64,000 nucleotides of DNA. Source: Embiotoca jacksoni. Lineage: Eukaryota > Chordata > Actinopteri > Embiotocidae. The position numbers and the translations under genes are program-made. Positions 1 to 10,816 of the stretch are shown here, piece by piece. The notes beneath the pieces were generated by a model, which saw nothing but the letters and a program-made list of their open reading frames with translations, had not been told where the DNA came from and searched no databases. How positions within the stretch are numbered: position 1 is the stretch's first letter; the number at the start of each line of letters is the position of its first letter. Location of the stretch: the NCBI GenBank assembly GCA_022577435.1, contig JAKOON010000015.1, positions 14,517,830-14,581,829 on the forward strand, given 5' to 3'.

Positions 1-103
1 AGATGCCGGTTTGACAACAAATCCCGCGAAGTGATTTTTTTACCGTTGCACAAAAGCCGTACGCGTTTGACGTTACTGATGTCTCAGCCGCGTCTCCGTT
101 CAG

Positions 104-2074
104 ATGTCCAATCGCCTGAGGAAGACCTGGAAACCGCAGCTGTTCAAGAGAGAGCTGTACAGTGAGATCCTCGATCACAAGTTCACCATCAGCGTCACGG
201 CGCGCACTCTGGACCTCATCGACGCCGCCTACGGCTTCGACTTTTACATCCTCAAAGTAAGAGGCCGTCGTCCCGCTGCCGCGGTTGTGACCTTTCGCGG
301 TTGTCGGTTTCGGTCGAGACTCTGATGTCCCAGCTCCTTTTCAGACACCCAAGGAAGACCTGAACTCCAAGCTGGGGGCGGACCTGATGAGGGCCATGCT
401 GCTCCGCCTGGCGCGCAGGGACACGGAGCTCTACCCCAACGACCCGGCCAAAAGAGAACAGGTCTACAACAAATACAAGGTCCGTGAGACGCGTCTGAAT
501 CCGCGGAGGAGCCCGACGTGACATTTGAAACCGACTTACTCTTGATGTCCGTGTGGCTCGAAGCGCAAGGGAATGACGCGTTTTGCTTGTCTTTCCTCCC
601 TTCTGCGCGAGCAGCACTTCGAGATCCCCGAGGAGGAGGCTGAGTGGTTGGGTCTGAGTCTGGAGGAGGCCGTGGAGAAGCAGAGGCAGCTGGAGCACAA
701 GGTAACAACAGTCCTTTTCAGACTGCGGTTTTAAAGTGACGGATGTTTGACACCGTATCTACAGAAAGAGCCGTAAAGCTCGCGTGATATTGGACAAAGC
801 GAGATAAACATGATACGACAACAAGGGAGAGGACCGTTTGCTGTTGTCTCACTGACGACATTTAAACCTTATTTTGCCGTTGAAGACCAAATTAGGCCCA
901 AACTTTCAGGACCTCCTACTTTATTAGAGAAAACGTGTTTTATAATGTTCAATCGTGATAAAGTTGACCTCCTATTTGCATATGATCTTCATATAAAGAG
1001 ATTTGCTAAATATTTATTTCTTTGTCCGTGCTGTTGGCTTTAATAAACATTAAAAGTATCAGAACCCGACTATTTTATTAGTTGGCTGATTTTATTGGGA
1101 CAGTTTTATATGTTGTTCAATATTAAAACTTCTTTTTACAGAACAAAATGCAGGAAAAATGCTTGAGGTGAATTAGAAGTTGTTCTATCTATGTGATTTT
1201 TATTTATAGTCATTTAAAAATAAATAATTTCTGGTAAATACTATCCCAGTGAAGTTTACTGTTTCAGCGCACTGATGTCATGTTGGACAATAAAGTTTAT
1301 CGCTAAACTGCATAATATCCTGCCTCCATTAAAGATCTTTATCACAAGTGTTTGATAACCACATTTCGGTTGATACATCGCTATCAGAATTTTTTTTTTT
1401 TTTTTTAGATTTCCTAATATCAGTTTTGGAATAGCCCCCCCCCCACCACCCCCCAAAATCCAGCGTGGATTGGGCTCTAGCAAATATAAGAGTCTCTGTT
1501 GGTCAGATTATTACTTCGGTCACAACGCGAGGGGAGAATTTAAAGACACGACTCTCCTCAACAGCTTTAAAACCTCTCTTTGACAACGTTTCTTTGCGTA
1601 TTAAGCCTCGTTTTCCTGGTAAATAATAGATGCTGGTTGACTGGTTGAATCTGAAAAGTGGTGTTTGTATCTCTGCATGTCTTTTTTTTTTTTTCTCTCT
1701 CTCTCTCTCCCTGCACGTTTAACCTCGCGCCGCCACGTCCTTCACGTTCACGGGACGAATCTCAATTCAGACTCGCGCTGCGTCGAAAGAGAAGCGGGAA
1801 CGTTGCTCGGCCCAAACTTGTCGTGACCTTCGAATACAAAGTGACCGGACGCGAGAAGGACGCGTTAAACCGCGGGGCCCCGTTCTTTCTCTTCGTAAGG
1901 GGAACGCTCGCGCGCGGCCGGCGGTTCGCTGCTCCCTTGCAGGTTGTGACTGGGTTTTGTGTGACTCTGGCGTTCCAGGAGCCGGAGCCGGTGTTTCAGG
2001 CCTGCGTGGACGAGCTGGTGGAGGAGCTGCACATCAAGAAGCTGTCGGAGCCGCATCTGATCGAGAAGAAGTGA
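104..2074 (+). CDS. mrpl28: Mitochondrial large ribosomal subunit protein bL28m, 3' four exons (partial)
   Basis: Component of the mitochondrial 39S ribosomal subunit. Four exons are visible: 104-256, 345-479, 615-701 and 1979-2074, all phase 0, with AG acceptors and GT donors, ending in TGA at 2072-2074. They encode 156 residues that follow the C-terminal part of vertebrate MRPL28: RKTWKPQLF, then RTLDLIDAAYG and FYILK, then the acidic EIPEEEAEWLGL block, then LSEPHLIEKK. Human MRPL28 is about 256 residues, so the transit peptide and the bacterial-L28-like core lie upstream of the window. Exon 104 begins after a CAG acceptor, so its first ATG is internal and is not the start codon. Apparent longer frames over 1658-1978 are intron read-through. 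The family assignment rests on recognised protein similarity and is firm. Confidence 0.93.
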
Positions 2075-2425
2075 TCGGCCGAGACGGCCGAGGCGGAGAC
2101 CGAAACGTGAAGTAGGTTTGAGCTGCGGAGCTCCTCCGGATCGCGGTGGGACTTTTAAGGCGCCGTCGTTCTTTTTGTAGGAACGTTTTCTGCACCGAAC
2201 GCTCATTCGGGGGAGCTCCTGCTGTTTCTGCTTTTTATTTTCAGCGACGCAACAAACAAAAGTCACGTCGGACTAATGCTTATTTATTTCCAGTCGGGAT
2301 TTCTTCGCCTTGGCATTTAACAGCCTGGCGTAAGACGGTTTAGGGAGTACAGAAAATGCGTCTGTCAGTGTAAATACTCTCCAACCAGCTGTACGTGGAT
2401 ATCGTGTACGGGGATATCAAAAAAA

Positions 2426-2431
2426 AATAAA
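2426..2431 (+). terminator. Polyadenylation signal for mrpl28
   Basis: An AATAAA hexamer inside an A-rich run lies about 350 bases after the mrpl28 stop codon and is followed by a T-rich stretch. It is the first canonical signal downstream, so the 3' UTR probably ends just past it. Confidence 0.6.
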
Positions 2432-3549
2432 AGATCCCTTTTTTTTTTTCCCCTTAACCGTCGCGTCTGCTCGTTTGTTTTCCGATAACTATTAAATCAT
2501 TTCACTATTTACACGACTCACTGATTTGCTGCACGACCGTAGGCAAATAGCAAAAATAACATAAAGGAATAGTTCGACATTTAAAAATCATTTTTAAAAA
2601 GTGCAAGTAATGCAGTTTTGTTTGTACTTTCATACTATTTCATTTTTCTACTTTTCTTTACTTCAGAGGAGAATATTTTTTTTATTGTATTCGTTAAATC
2701 TCTTAACAGATTCAAATTTACATACAAACCCCATGAACAGATTAAACAACCAAAAAGTATTTGAAGTGGTTATAATTTGCCTCCTGTGCAGCCACATCAG
2801 CAATAACATTATTTATGTATGGTAAGTAAATCCTCCAGACACTTCTCCCACCTCGGCTCATTTAAACTCCGAGCGAGAAATCAAATAAATATAATTCCCA
2901 AAATGTAAAATGATTCTTTTTAAGCTCCAAAACGTTTAACCACCTTTTCCGCTGTTGTGAGTGTGTTTGCCCGCTAGGTGGAGACAAAATGATTTAAATC
3001 AGTTAAGGTCGCCATTTGAGAGAGCAGAGGCGAAGGTTCACACGTCACATTAACCGTGCACGCTCCCAATACACCAGCAGTGGTGAAGTGAAGGTCCTTA
3101 AACGCTGCTAGAGTTCACCAGTTGTGGAAAAGAACATGTCGAGGCTCAAAATAAGAATTTTGTTTTTAAAAAAACAGACGTTTCTGGTTTCGTTTTCAGC
3201 GCTTCATTGTCAGCTGGTGTTTTGTCGCTCTGCGGTTGCGGCCTCGATGCTGCGGGAGGCCCGGCGAGTACCTACTAGTCCGGGGACTCCCGTGGGTGTT
3301 GTAACCAGGCAACACAATACAAAATTTTACCTGTCACCTGTAAACAGAAAGGCTCCTTATATAGCGACAAGCCTCTGTGTGGAATTCCCCTCTCATATAG
3401 CACATGAGGAAGCTCTGAAGTGCCGCCACACGAGCCACATTTGGTCACCTTTCTGTTTTTTTTTTTGAGTGACTGATCACAGGAGCGTCTCTCGGCTTCA
3501 TCTTCTCTCCTTATCAGACAAAAGAGGCTCCAAAGTTAGTGACGTTTGA

Positions 3550-3690
3550 CTTTGGAGGGAAGAAGTATTTAGATCCTTTACTTCAGCGAGAGTAGAACAA
3601 GTAGAGTCTTTTTTTAAGTAGAAGAACAAAAGTAGACTATTAGCACCACAATGTAGATACTTAAAGTAAAAGTACTCATTATATCACTTT
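3550..3690. repeat. Dispersed teleost repeat with AGTATTTAGATCC / AAAGTAAAAGTACT motifs
   Basis: The segment contains the recurrent motif series agtatttagatcctttact, then aagtagaa blocks, then taaagtaaaagtactcatt. This series is familiar as a dispersed repeat in fish genomes. Related fragments appear at about 13285-13378 (atacttctactccactacat) and about 48495-48580. I recognise the pattern but cannot name the family with confidence. Confidence 0.5.
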
Positions 3691-3769
3691 AATGTTGCAC
3701 CAGGAGCTAATTATGATAGTTTAGCTTAGTTTAATTTAATATTATTCTATTTTTTATTGTGCATTTTTC

Positions 3770-3935
3770 CATTTTTATATTTAATATTTTTTACTACCTC
3801 TATTTTTTATTGTGTTATTTTTTTATTGCTTTGCCCTGTATCTATAAATGCTGATGTAGCGGAAACAAATGTCCCCTTGCGGATTAATAAAGTATCTTTC
3901 TATCGATCTATCTATTTATTTATAGTTTTTTAATT
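3770..3935 (+). repeat. 3' end of a non-LTR retrotransposon-like element with (ATCT)n tail
   Basis: A T-rich stretch is followed by gatgtagcggaaacaaatgt, ccccttgcggattaataaag and a ctatctatct-type tail. The same ending, with small differences, occurs at 60340-60502 and, reversed, at 60555-60660. Repeated endings with a short tandem tail are typical of LINE-type 3' ends; the family is not certain. Confidence 0.55.
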
Positions 3936-4228
3936 ATGTTGTAACTGTCATGTGCATTACATAAAACTAATTTCATAGTCATGCTGTTACCATTATTTTA
4001 TGGGATGGTAACATCAGTCCAAGAGTGAATATTACACTTTGGCCAAGACTGAAAAATCTGGACTGAGCAACTATTGGATGGATATCTGTGAACTACAGAC
4101 ATTCATTCCTCTGACTTTTTGTCGGCGCTACCGGGTTGACATTTGTAGTTTTAAATATATGATATATTTATACAGGACAGCACGGTGCCGGTCTATCGTC
4201 TACCATAATGTGTGCGATGTACGAGTTT

Positions 4229-4429
4229 ATTACATTACATTTCATTTAGCTGACGCTTTTATCCAAAGCGACTTACAACACACCGATGTCACACCGTCGG
4301 GAGCAATTTTAGGGTTCGGTGTCTTGCTCAAGGACGCTTGTGGAACGTGGACAGGGGGAGCTGGGGATGGAACCACCGAGCTTCCGATTAGTGTGCACCA
4401 CACTCTACCGACTGAGCGACGGCCGCCCC
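4229..4429 (-). repeat. tRNA-derived SINE
   Basis: Read on the minus strand, the head (about 4429-4360) resembles a tRNA, with a box A-like CGCTCAGTCGGTAGAG and a box B-like GGTGGTTCCATCCCC. A body with CTTGAGCAAGACACCGAACC follows, then a tail running GTCGCTTTGGATAAAAGCG to the end. The last 50 bases (4229-4278) are identical to the 3' end of the LINE fragment at 55705-55754. The length of about 200 bases and the layout fit a fish tRNA-SINE using a LINE-type tail. Confidence 0.75.
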
Positions 4430-4955
4430 GTTTATCTGTTAGAGGGGTGGGGGGGGGGTGACTACGGCACGACTTCATCTGCGCGATACAACTGAAGCTT
4501 AAACCTTTCAGTTGAGGTTAAACCCCTTCAAGCCTGTGGTTGCACCGCTCCGTATTATCATGTTTCCACCACATATGACTCATCGTGTTTGCTCAGTATT
4601 CCCCAGAGTCTCAACAGACCAACAGACACCTCTGCAAAACTTAATTCTAGGTTTCAATCAGACAACAGCAGCTACTCGTCTGCAGTCTGTGTGCTATGTG
4701 AAATAGAGCGGGGCAGTTTTATTTCACGCAAATGATATCAGCAGATATTTTTTTTCTATGGTAAATTGATTGTTGGCTTGATAAATTCTTACTTATTTCC
4801 CTGATAATGATAATGGATCAATCATTTTCAAATATTTTTCAAGCAGAAATGCCCAATTTTGTGTTTCAATCTACCAACTTCCTCTTGCATTTCTTAAGTG
4901 TTTACAGAGGTTTGGTTTTGAGGGACAGTATAAACTGGTGTTACCTGTCTTGGTC

Positions 4956-4988
4956 AGGGTTAGGGTCCTGGGTTAGGACCCTAACCCT
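4956..4988. repeat. Telomere-like perfect inverted repeat
   Basis: The 13-base arms AGGGTTAGGGTCC (4956-4968) and GGACCCTAACCCT (4976-4988) are exact reverse complements around a 7-base loop that itself contains GGGTTA. One more CCCTAACCCT register follows the second arm. The vertebrate telomere unit TTAGGG appears in both orientations, so the site could fold into a hairpin. Confidence 0.7.
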
Positions 4989-5813
4989 AACCCTTGGTCC
5001 TGTCTTGTTTTATGAAACAAATGAATATAAATCACTCCATCAGATATGATTGTTCAATTAATTTGGTTGTTTCAAACTTCATTATCAACAATATGAAATT
5101 TGGATCGCTTTTCTTTTTAACCACTATCAATATTCTTCCTGATTTTGATGTTTTATGGAAACAAGTCCACTGGAATTGTGAAATGAAAATGCACACTTCC
5201 TGTGATTAGGGAACCACTTTTGCGCCTCAAACAGAGTAGCTGGTCAGGTCTTAAACCTGATAGGGTGGACGTGTCCAAACAGATTCCCAGCAGCTGGAGC
5301 CATTTCTCAGGAAATAAAACTGTGCCTCTCTTTCTGTGAGCAAAGGTTTTGGAAAGGAGCCCAGTCTGGGCTTTCCCTGTTTAAGTCAACACAGTGGGCC
5401 AGAAAACAAAACACCTGCTCTCACCAGCCAGCATAGGACATTTAGCTCATTTTTAAAGTAATTTATCAAGTAAATATGTATTCAAATATCTCAAATCTAA
5501 GGATTCAAAACTTCTTTCTGTTTAACCTCATATCTAACATGTCACCTCGGCCTTATTAGGATCTATTCCCTCACGTCACTCTCCCCAACTCACACTGAAG
5601 CTGATCATTGTTAAAAACATTAATAAACGGCTGAAAAGAAATGCCCACCATAAACTGTACCAAAACCTAAAGTTCCCCTCCAGACAAGATATACATCAAA
5701 TAATATACTTTGAATTGTAAGTTGTGTCTAACATTGTCTTTCCCTCTTCAGCAGACGTGAAAACAGATTTATAATTTTTAACTCACCAGCTCACCGAGCC
5801 AGACTTAATGTTA

Positions 5814-5834
5814 GGGGGGGGGGCGGGGGGGGGG
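5814..5834 (+). repeat. G-run: ten G, C, ten G
   Basis: Two uninterrupted ten-base G tracts are separated by a single C. This is a strong candidate for G-quadruplex formation and a likely site of length variation or assembly error. Confidence 0.8.
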
Positions 5835-5866
5835 TATGTACCATAGATTTAAAATGAAAGATCAGA

Positions 5867-5995
5867 AAAGATCGAGGTTAAATTCCCAACATGTCTCAAT
5901 CTATAAGTTTCTTAAAAATGCTGCGACTTTAGAAAAGACTGGGTGACTCATCAGCAGAGAACACGTGGCGCGGCAGAAAGCCGAAAAAGCCTAAA
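5867..5995 (+). repeat. 129-base direct repeat, copy 1
   Basis: The copy runs from aaagatcgaggttaaattcc to gccgaaaaagcctaaa. It matches copy 2 at 6532-6660 over its whole length with no indels and five differences, all transitions, so the two are about 96 percent identical by eye. Confidence 0.85.
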
Positions 5996-6410
5996 GTATT
6001 TCTCAGTTAATGCGCGGCGGTTATTTTTAAGGCAACAAAAAAAATATTGTTGCTCGTGTGGGGTGACGATGTGCTGACGACAGATTACAGGTGCTGAGCA
6101 CCACAAAGAAGGATCGAGTTATTTACTGATGCGTCATCATTTCAGTCAAACTGGTCTTTCCAGATTCTCTTGTGACACAAATGACATTTAAAGCGGATAC
6201 GTGGAACAAAAATAACATCGACATGGCGTCGCTTAAAGAGATTCAGAGTTTTTACAAGTGAGGACGCGCGTGTGCGCGCGCGTGATTTAAGTACGTGACA
6301 TTTTAAGTATGGATGACAAACTATAGTGACATTTTTTTTCTACATTTATCGCGACATAAACATAGTATGACATATTTATGATATTGTCTATGCCTGTATT
6401 AAATCTAGAG

Positions 6411-6489
6411 GATGAGGTGGCCGAGTGGTTAAGGTGGTGGACTGTTGCTTCTGCATGTGATGGTTCACAACCCGAACACGTGTTGGTGT
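6411..6489 (+). pseudogene. Degenerate tRNA-Ser-like sequence (SINE head or tRNA pseudogene)
   Basis: The segment opens gatgaggtggccgagtggtt followed by aaggtggtggact, which closely resembles the acceptor, D arm and start of the anticodon arm of a class II tRNA-Ser. A T-arm-like TGGTTCACAACCC follows. The anticodon stem and the long variable arm do not pair and the 3' acceptor strand is missing, so it cannot be a working tRNA gene. Confidence 0.6.
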
Positions 6490-6531
6490 GTCCTTTCTTG
6501 TCAGACCGTTTGTTTCATTAAGACGCAGTTC

Positions 6532-6660
6532 AAAGATCGAGGTTAAATTCCCAATATGTCTCAATCTGTAAGTTTCTTAAAAATGCTGCGGCTTTAGAAA
6601 AGACTGGGTGACTCATCAGCAGAGAACACGCGGTGCGGCAGAAAGCCGAAAAAGCCTAAA
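6532..6660 (+). repeat. 129-base direct repeat, copy 2
   Basis: Partner of 5867-5995, with 536 bases between the copies. The five differences are all C/T or A/G. Both copies contain GTGACTCATC, an AP-1-like site. The 3' edge of this copy overlaps the inner end of the inverted-repeat arm at 6661-6713. Confidence 0.85.
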
Positions 6661-6699
6661 ATGTCACAGTATAGTACGTCATCCGTACTTCAAATCTTA

Positions 6700-7174
6700 C
6701 ATACTTAAATCACACACAAAATCACATATACACATATAACACACATATAACACTGACACACAAACAAAAACACAAAACCAAGTACACAAAAACACATGTA
6801 CGCACAAAAACACAAACGCAATGACACACGTACACACACACTTGTACACAAAAACACACACAAAAACACAATCACACATGTACACACAAACACATGTACA
6901 AACACACACACTTGTACACACAAACACAAAAACACAATCACATGTACACAAACACTTGTACACACAAAACACACACAAAAACACATGTACACACAAATAC
7001 ACTTGTACACACAAAACACACACAAAAACACATGTACACACAAATACACTTGTACACATAAAATCACACAATCCCGCATACACACAAACACAAAAAACAA
7101 ACACAAAAGTTCACACAAACTCGCGCACACACACACACACACAAGGACACACTGTGTGAGGCTAACACACTGTC

Positions 7175-7223
<49 letters not shown>

Positions 7224-7229
7224 GCGTGT
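6700..7229. repeat. Long CA-rich tract followed by (TG)n
   Basis: From about 6713 to 7142 the plus strand is a mosaic of cacaaa, acacatgtacac and cacttgtacac units, so higher-order units can be seen. From 7179 to 7229 it becomes almost pure TG. Long open frames on both strands here are products of the repeat. The CA and TG halves are complementary and could pair, and alternating purine-pyrimidine runs can adopt Z-DNA. Confidence 0.9.
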
Positions 7230-7334
7230 AGCAGCTGGAGACAGCTCACATTCAAATGTGCTCACATGCCTTTTGCTCATCTTCCGTTCCACAGGAAGCA
7301 ATGACACGACAGAAATAACACAACAAGCCGACAT

Positions 7335-7340
7335 TTTATT
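7335..7340 (-). terminator. Likely polyadenylation signal for relb
   Basis: TTTATT on the plus strand gives AATAAA on the minus strand, about 520 bases after the relb stop codon and before the TG tract. The implied relb 3' UTR (about 7320-7858) carries a GA/CT microsatellite. Confidence 0.5.
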
Positions 7341-7522
7341 TTTTCTTTGACATTTACAGAACAGCGGCGAGGCGGAGTCGGTCACATGACGGGGCGTGAG
7401 TGGAAATCTGAATGCTTTAAGCACAAGAGTGAAACTGAAGCACACAGAGAATGCCGGGAGGAGTGGTTTCTATTACATTAAAGTAGATTAGAATAATAAA
7501 CAGGCCAGCTGGTTGGATGGAC

Positions 7523-7524
7523 AC

Positions 7525-7559
<35 letters not shown>

Positions 7560-7561
7560 GC
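7523..7561. repeat. (GA)n microsatellite in the relb 3' UTR
   Basis: An almost uninterrupted AG dinucleotide run with one GC interruption, between the relb stop codon and its probable polyadenylation signal. Confidence 0.85.
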
Positions 7562-7858
7562 AATAACAGGCGAGAACAACGTGAAGAGCCGATCTGAAAC
7601 TTTACTGCCAACAACTCCTTACAGCAGGAGGTTGGGTCGTATTCCCAAAATCATGCTGCAGGAAACCGAACAGACCTTACAAACATTATATGACCGAGTT
7701 TTCTTTTTGAGGTCCATGTTTACTGTGAGAATCATCTTGTGACCTGTAAAGTCTTCAAATTAATGCTTTGCAGCCTTTCTGGAGATATTTATGAACGTGG
7801 AGCGGCTCGAGGCCCTCGACCAGCAAGGCTCGAGCGCGCTTACACGATCCGGACTTTC

Positions 7859-10768
7859 TCATCCTCGTAGCTCCTCCTCCGCTTTCACCTGAACCGCGCC
7901 GTCCTGCGGCTCCGACTGCGGATTCTGGTTCTCGTTGACGAGCATGTTGAACTGCAGGTCGCTGTACTGGGAAAAGTCCTGCGGGTACATGTTCGGGTTG
8001 AAGTTCATGTCCGTGCTGGGGAAGGCGGCGTTGGCGTCGGCGTTCGGGTCGAAGCCGCAGGCCATGGAGGGGAAGTTCGGGTCGGCGAACAAGTTCCACA
8101 ACTCGGGCACGTCCAGCAACTGATTGATCACATCCTCAGACGTGTTGTTGGAGTCCTGGGCCTCGTAGTAACACATCTCCTCCTGGGCCGTGGGAGGCCT
8201 CTCGTCGGCTGACATCATGTTCTGAGTCTCCAGCAGGAAGAGGACGGCCTGCTCTGACGCAGGGGCGCTCTCTGCTGCAGGAGAACACAGGATCACGTTA
8301 CCAAGGCAATAAACCTGCTAGAAATATGATGAATGGTCCGTTGTTAAGTAGAGCACTTCGTACTCGGGACAATGAAATGTGATTCTTGCTCATTTTGAAA
8401 TGCAGAGACATCCACTCAGCAGACAGTTTATTAAGTACACCAACCGGTTAATGGAATCCAAGAGTCCTGCAATAAACCCCGTTTTCATAAAGAGTGTTAT
8501 GTTACATTTCTGTTGAAACTGTTTGAGAGACGTGTTGATTCATCTGTATGATCGTGCACAGGTGGGAAACACAAGTGAATGTTGGCAGGCTGCTGGCTCA
8601 GTGTCACGGGTTACTTGGACACCGGGAGCCAGTCAGATACTTTATGGTTAAAAGCCTGATTTTAACCCTGAATTGTCACCCTGACTAATTTGAGAAATGT
8701 CTGCGCGATCGGCTGTCAATAAATGAGCAGTTTGAAGAAGATATTAAAGGAGTTAATTGCCTGAACAATCACCTATCTGGGTCTCAAATGACCAGACCGA
8801 TTTCCGTCACGGCTGTTGTCAAAAGATTTGTTATAAACTGTCGTGTCACTGGGGTACCACTCAAACTGTGCTGTCTCCAAATTAGTCTTTTTTTTTTTTT
8901 TTTTTTATTCAATATCCTCTAGATACTAGAATTACACAATGAAAATCACTCTTTGTCCCTCTGACGGTGCGTTTGATTTGAATAAACTTTAAAACTGACA
9001 AAACCAAATGGCCCAAACGCTTCAATTCGCACCAGAAGAAGGAAACGTGAACCAAGAAAACAATGAACAAAAAGTTATAGCGTCTCACCTGCCACACAAG
9101 GTTTCTCTGTGAAACTGATATCGGACTTTATCATCCTCCTCTTCCGCCTCACCTCATACGGATCTGAAATCAAAAAAAGAAACACTTCGATTAACCTCCC
9201 GTTACCGTGAAAGAATAATCGTCCGCGTCCGTTTCATCAGCGCGTCGACAGAACAGCAGTCTGGTCCCGACTGACCCCGGTTGTGCGGCAGGTACGTGAA
9301 GGTGACCGCCTCGCTCTCCATCTGGTCGGAGATGCGACGCAGGACGACGTTGACTTCCATCTCCTCCGAGATGTCCGAGTCCTGGTAGGGCGGAGTCTTA
9401 AACACGATGGCGATCTGCCGGTGCACGTCGGTCTGGGCAAACTCCCCGTTCGCCTTCCACGACCCCCGCCGGAAGACGATCTCTATGTCATCTGTGGATC
9501 AGCGACAAAACGCGCAGAGCCACGTTATTCAAGACGAAAGAGGCAACTATCTGAGAATCCAGACTGAAATAGATTATTTTTTTTTTTTTATCCTAATTTT
9601 AATATTTGAATGAACGACAAGTCCCAGCACTTAACCTTCACGTATGATAAAATGTTTCCATTTACAAGTGAACAACACAGCAAAAACACCTTGCACGACA
9701 AAAAACACTCAAATCAGGCAGTAAATGCTGTAAATCAAGTTGAATCATAGCTTTGCTGTAAAAAAAAAAAAAAAAAAGAGATGCTGTTTGAAGTGCAGGT
9801 TTATCATTTTCCATCACGGATGTAGCATGAAGGTTCGGAAAGTGTCTTAGAAATGATGACACGTGCAAAACACACAAAAGCCTCACAATAAAGAGAAACA
9901 CTAGTTAAATGAAGATTGCCTTTAACAATGACCGAAAGACATTTGGATGTTTGTTACGGCAGTAAAAAAAAAAAATATACTAATCAAAATTCAACAATAA
10001 AATGTAAGCACATTTTTATAAAGTCATTTAAATGTATTTGAGTCAAAGAAGCACGTGTTATTTTATATCACAAGCACCTTGTTTAATAGTAAACTTAACG
10101 TAGGGGCGCTCATAGAAGGAGAATCTCATCGTATTCAGACCGACCGTTTAATATTTGTTCCGTTTTAATATCAGCTGCATCAATTCTGGATGTTTTCTGC
10201 ATTTAAATCCTGTGAAACTGTGCTTGTTCCACGTATTTTATCCACAGACACAAATAAAACGCCAGTTAAAAGTCTCCACTCACCTTTCTGCACTTTGTCA
10301 CACAACATGTAGATTTCGGTCTTGCCAGTGCAGGATCCTCTGTTCTGGTTCAAAAGGCAGATCTTCAGCTGGGACGTAGTTGTGGCCTCTTTAAAAAAAA
10401 AAATATATATATATATATCAATGACAAAGCGTTAAAATCAGGAAATAGGTTAATTTTTAATCTTAAAATAACTTAATTTTGCGGTGAAGGCTCATAAGAG
10501 TGTGTTTGGCATCTTCTTACTCTTGTCATAGATGGGCTTGGACACCACTGGGCTGAGAGAGTCCTTCCTGCTGTCCTCCCACTCGAGCTCACACTGAAAA
10601 CACAGACGCACTGCGTTCATGTCCATGTCTTCAATGCCCTTCGAGTGACCGGCTGAGGGATGGAAAGACACTGAATCAGTCACGATGTCTGCTTCAAGGA
10701 ATCAACAATTTAAACAAAGACGAGAGAAGAGTGTGCGTGGACTATTTTGTGTGTGTGTGCGTGTGTGC

Positions 10769-10816
<48 letters not shown>

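Larger units (their letters stand above)
6282..6713. mobile_element. MITE-like element with ~53-base imperfect terminal inverted repeats
   Basis: The left arm begins GTGATTTAAGTACGTGAC at 6282. The right arm, read in reverse from 6713, begins GTGATTTAAGTATGTAAG. They stay alignable for about 53 bases through AAGTA, GGATGAC, ACTATA and GTGACATTTT, with scattered substitutions. About 326 bases lie between the arms, including the tRNA-Ser-like stretch and direct-repeat copy 2. No transposase is present. Target-site duplications are not obvious, so this could be a non-autonomous DNA transposon or a locally inverted duplication. Confidence 0.5.
2432..7320. other. Gene-free gap between mrpl28 and relb, repeat-rich
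   Basis: No coding exon with splice signals was found on either strand. The gap holds a dispersed teleost repeat, a retrotransposon tail, a tRNA-derived SINE, a telomere-like hairpin, a G-run, a 129-base direct duplication, a MITE-like inverted repeat and a long CA/TG tract, each listed separately. mrpl28 (+) and relb (-) point towards each other across it. Confidence 0.7.

Noticed and set aside
1658..1978. Upstream extension of the last mrpl28 exon
   Set aside because: The acceptor at 1977-1978 and homology to the family show the exon starts at 1979; the rest is intron.
3381..3390. NF-kB-like GGAATTCCCC in the mrpl28-relb gap
   Set aside because: Isolated, far from any gene start and expected by chance at this frequency.
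4956..4998. True telomere or chromosome end
   Set aside because: Only a few units, in both orientations, inside unique sequence flanked by genes.
6411..6489. Working tRNA-Ser gene
   Set aside because: No paired anticodon stem, no variable arm and no 3' acceptor strand.
6705..7445. 246-codon minus-strand frame and overlapping plus-strand frames of 112-184 codons
   Set aside because: They are translations of the CA/TG repeat (Cys/Val or Thr/His runs), which avoids stop codons by composition.
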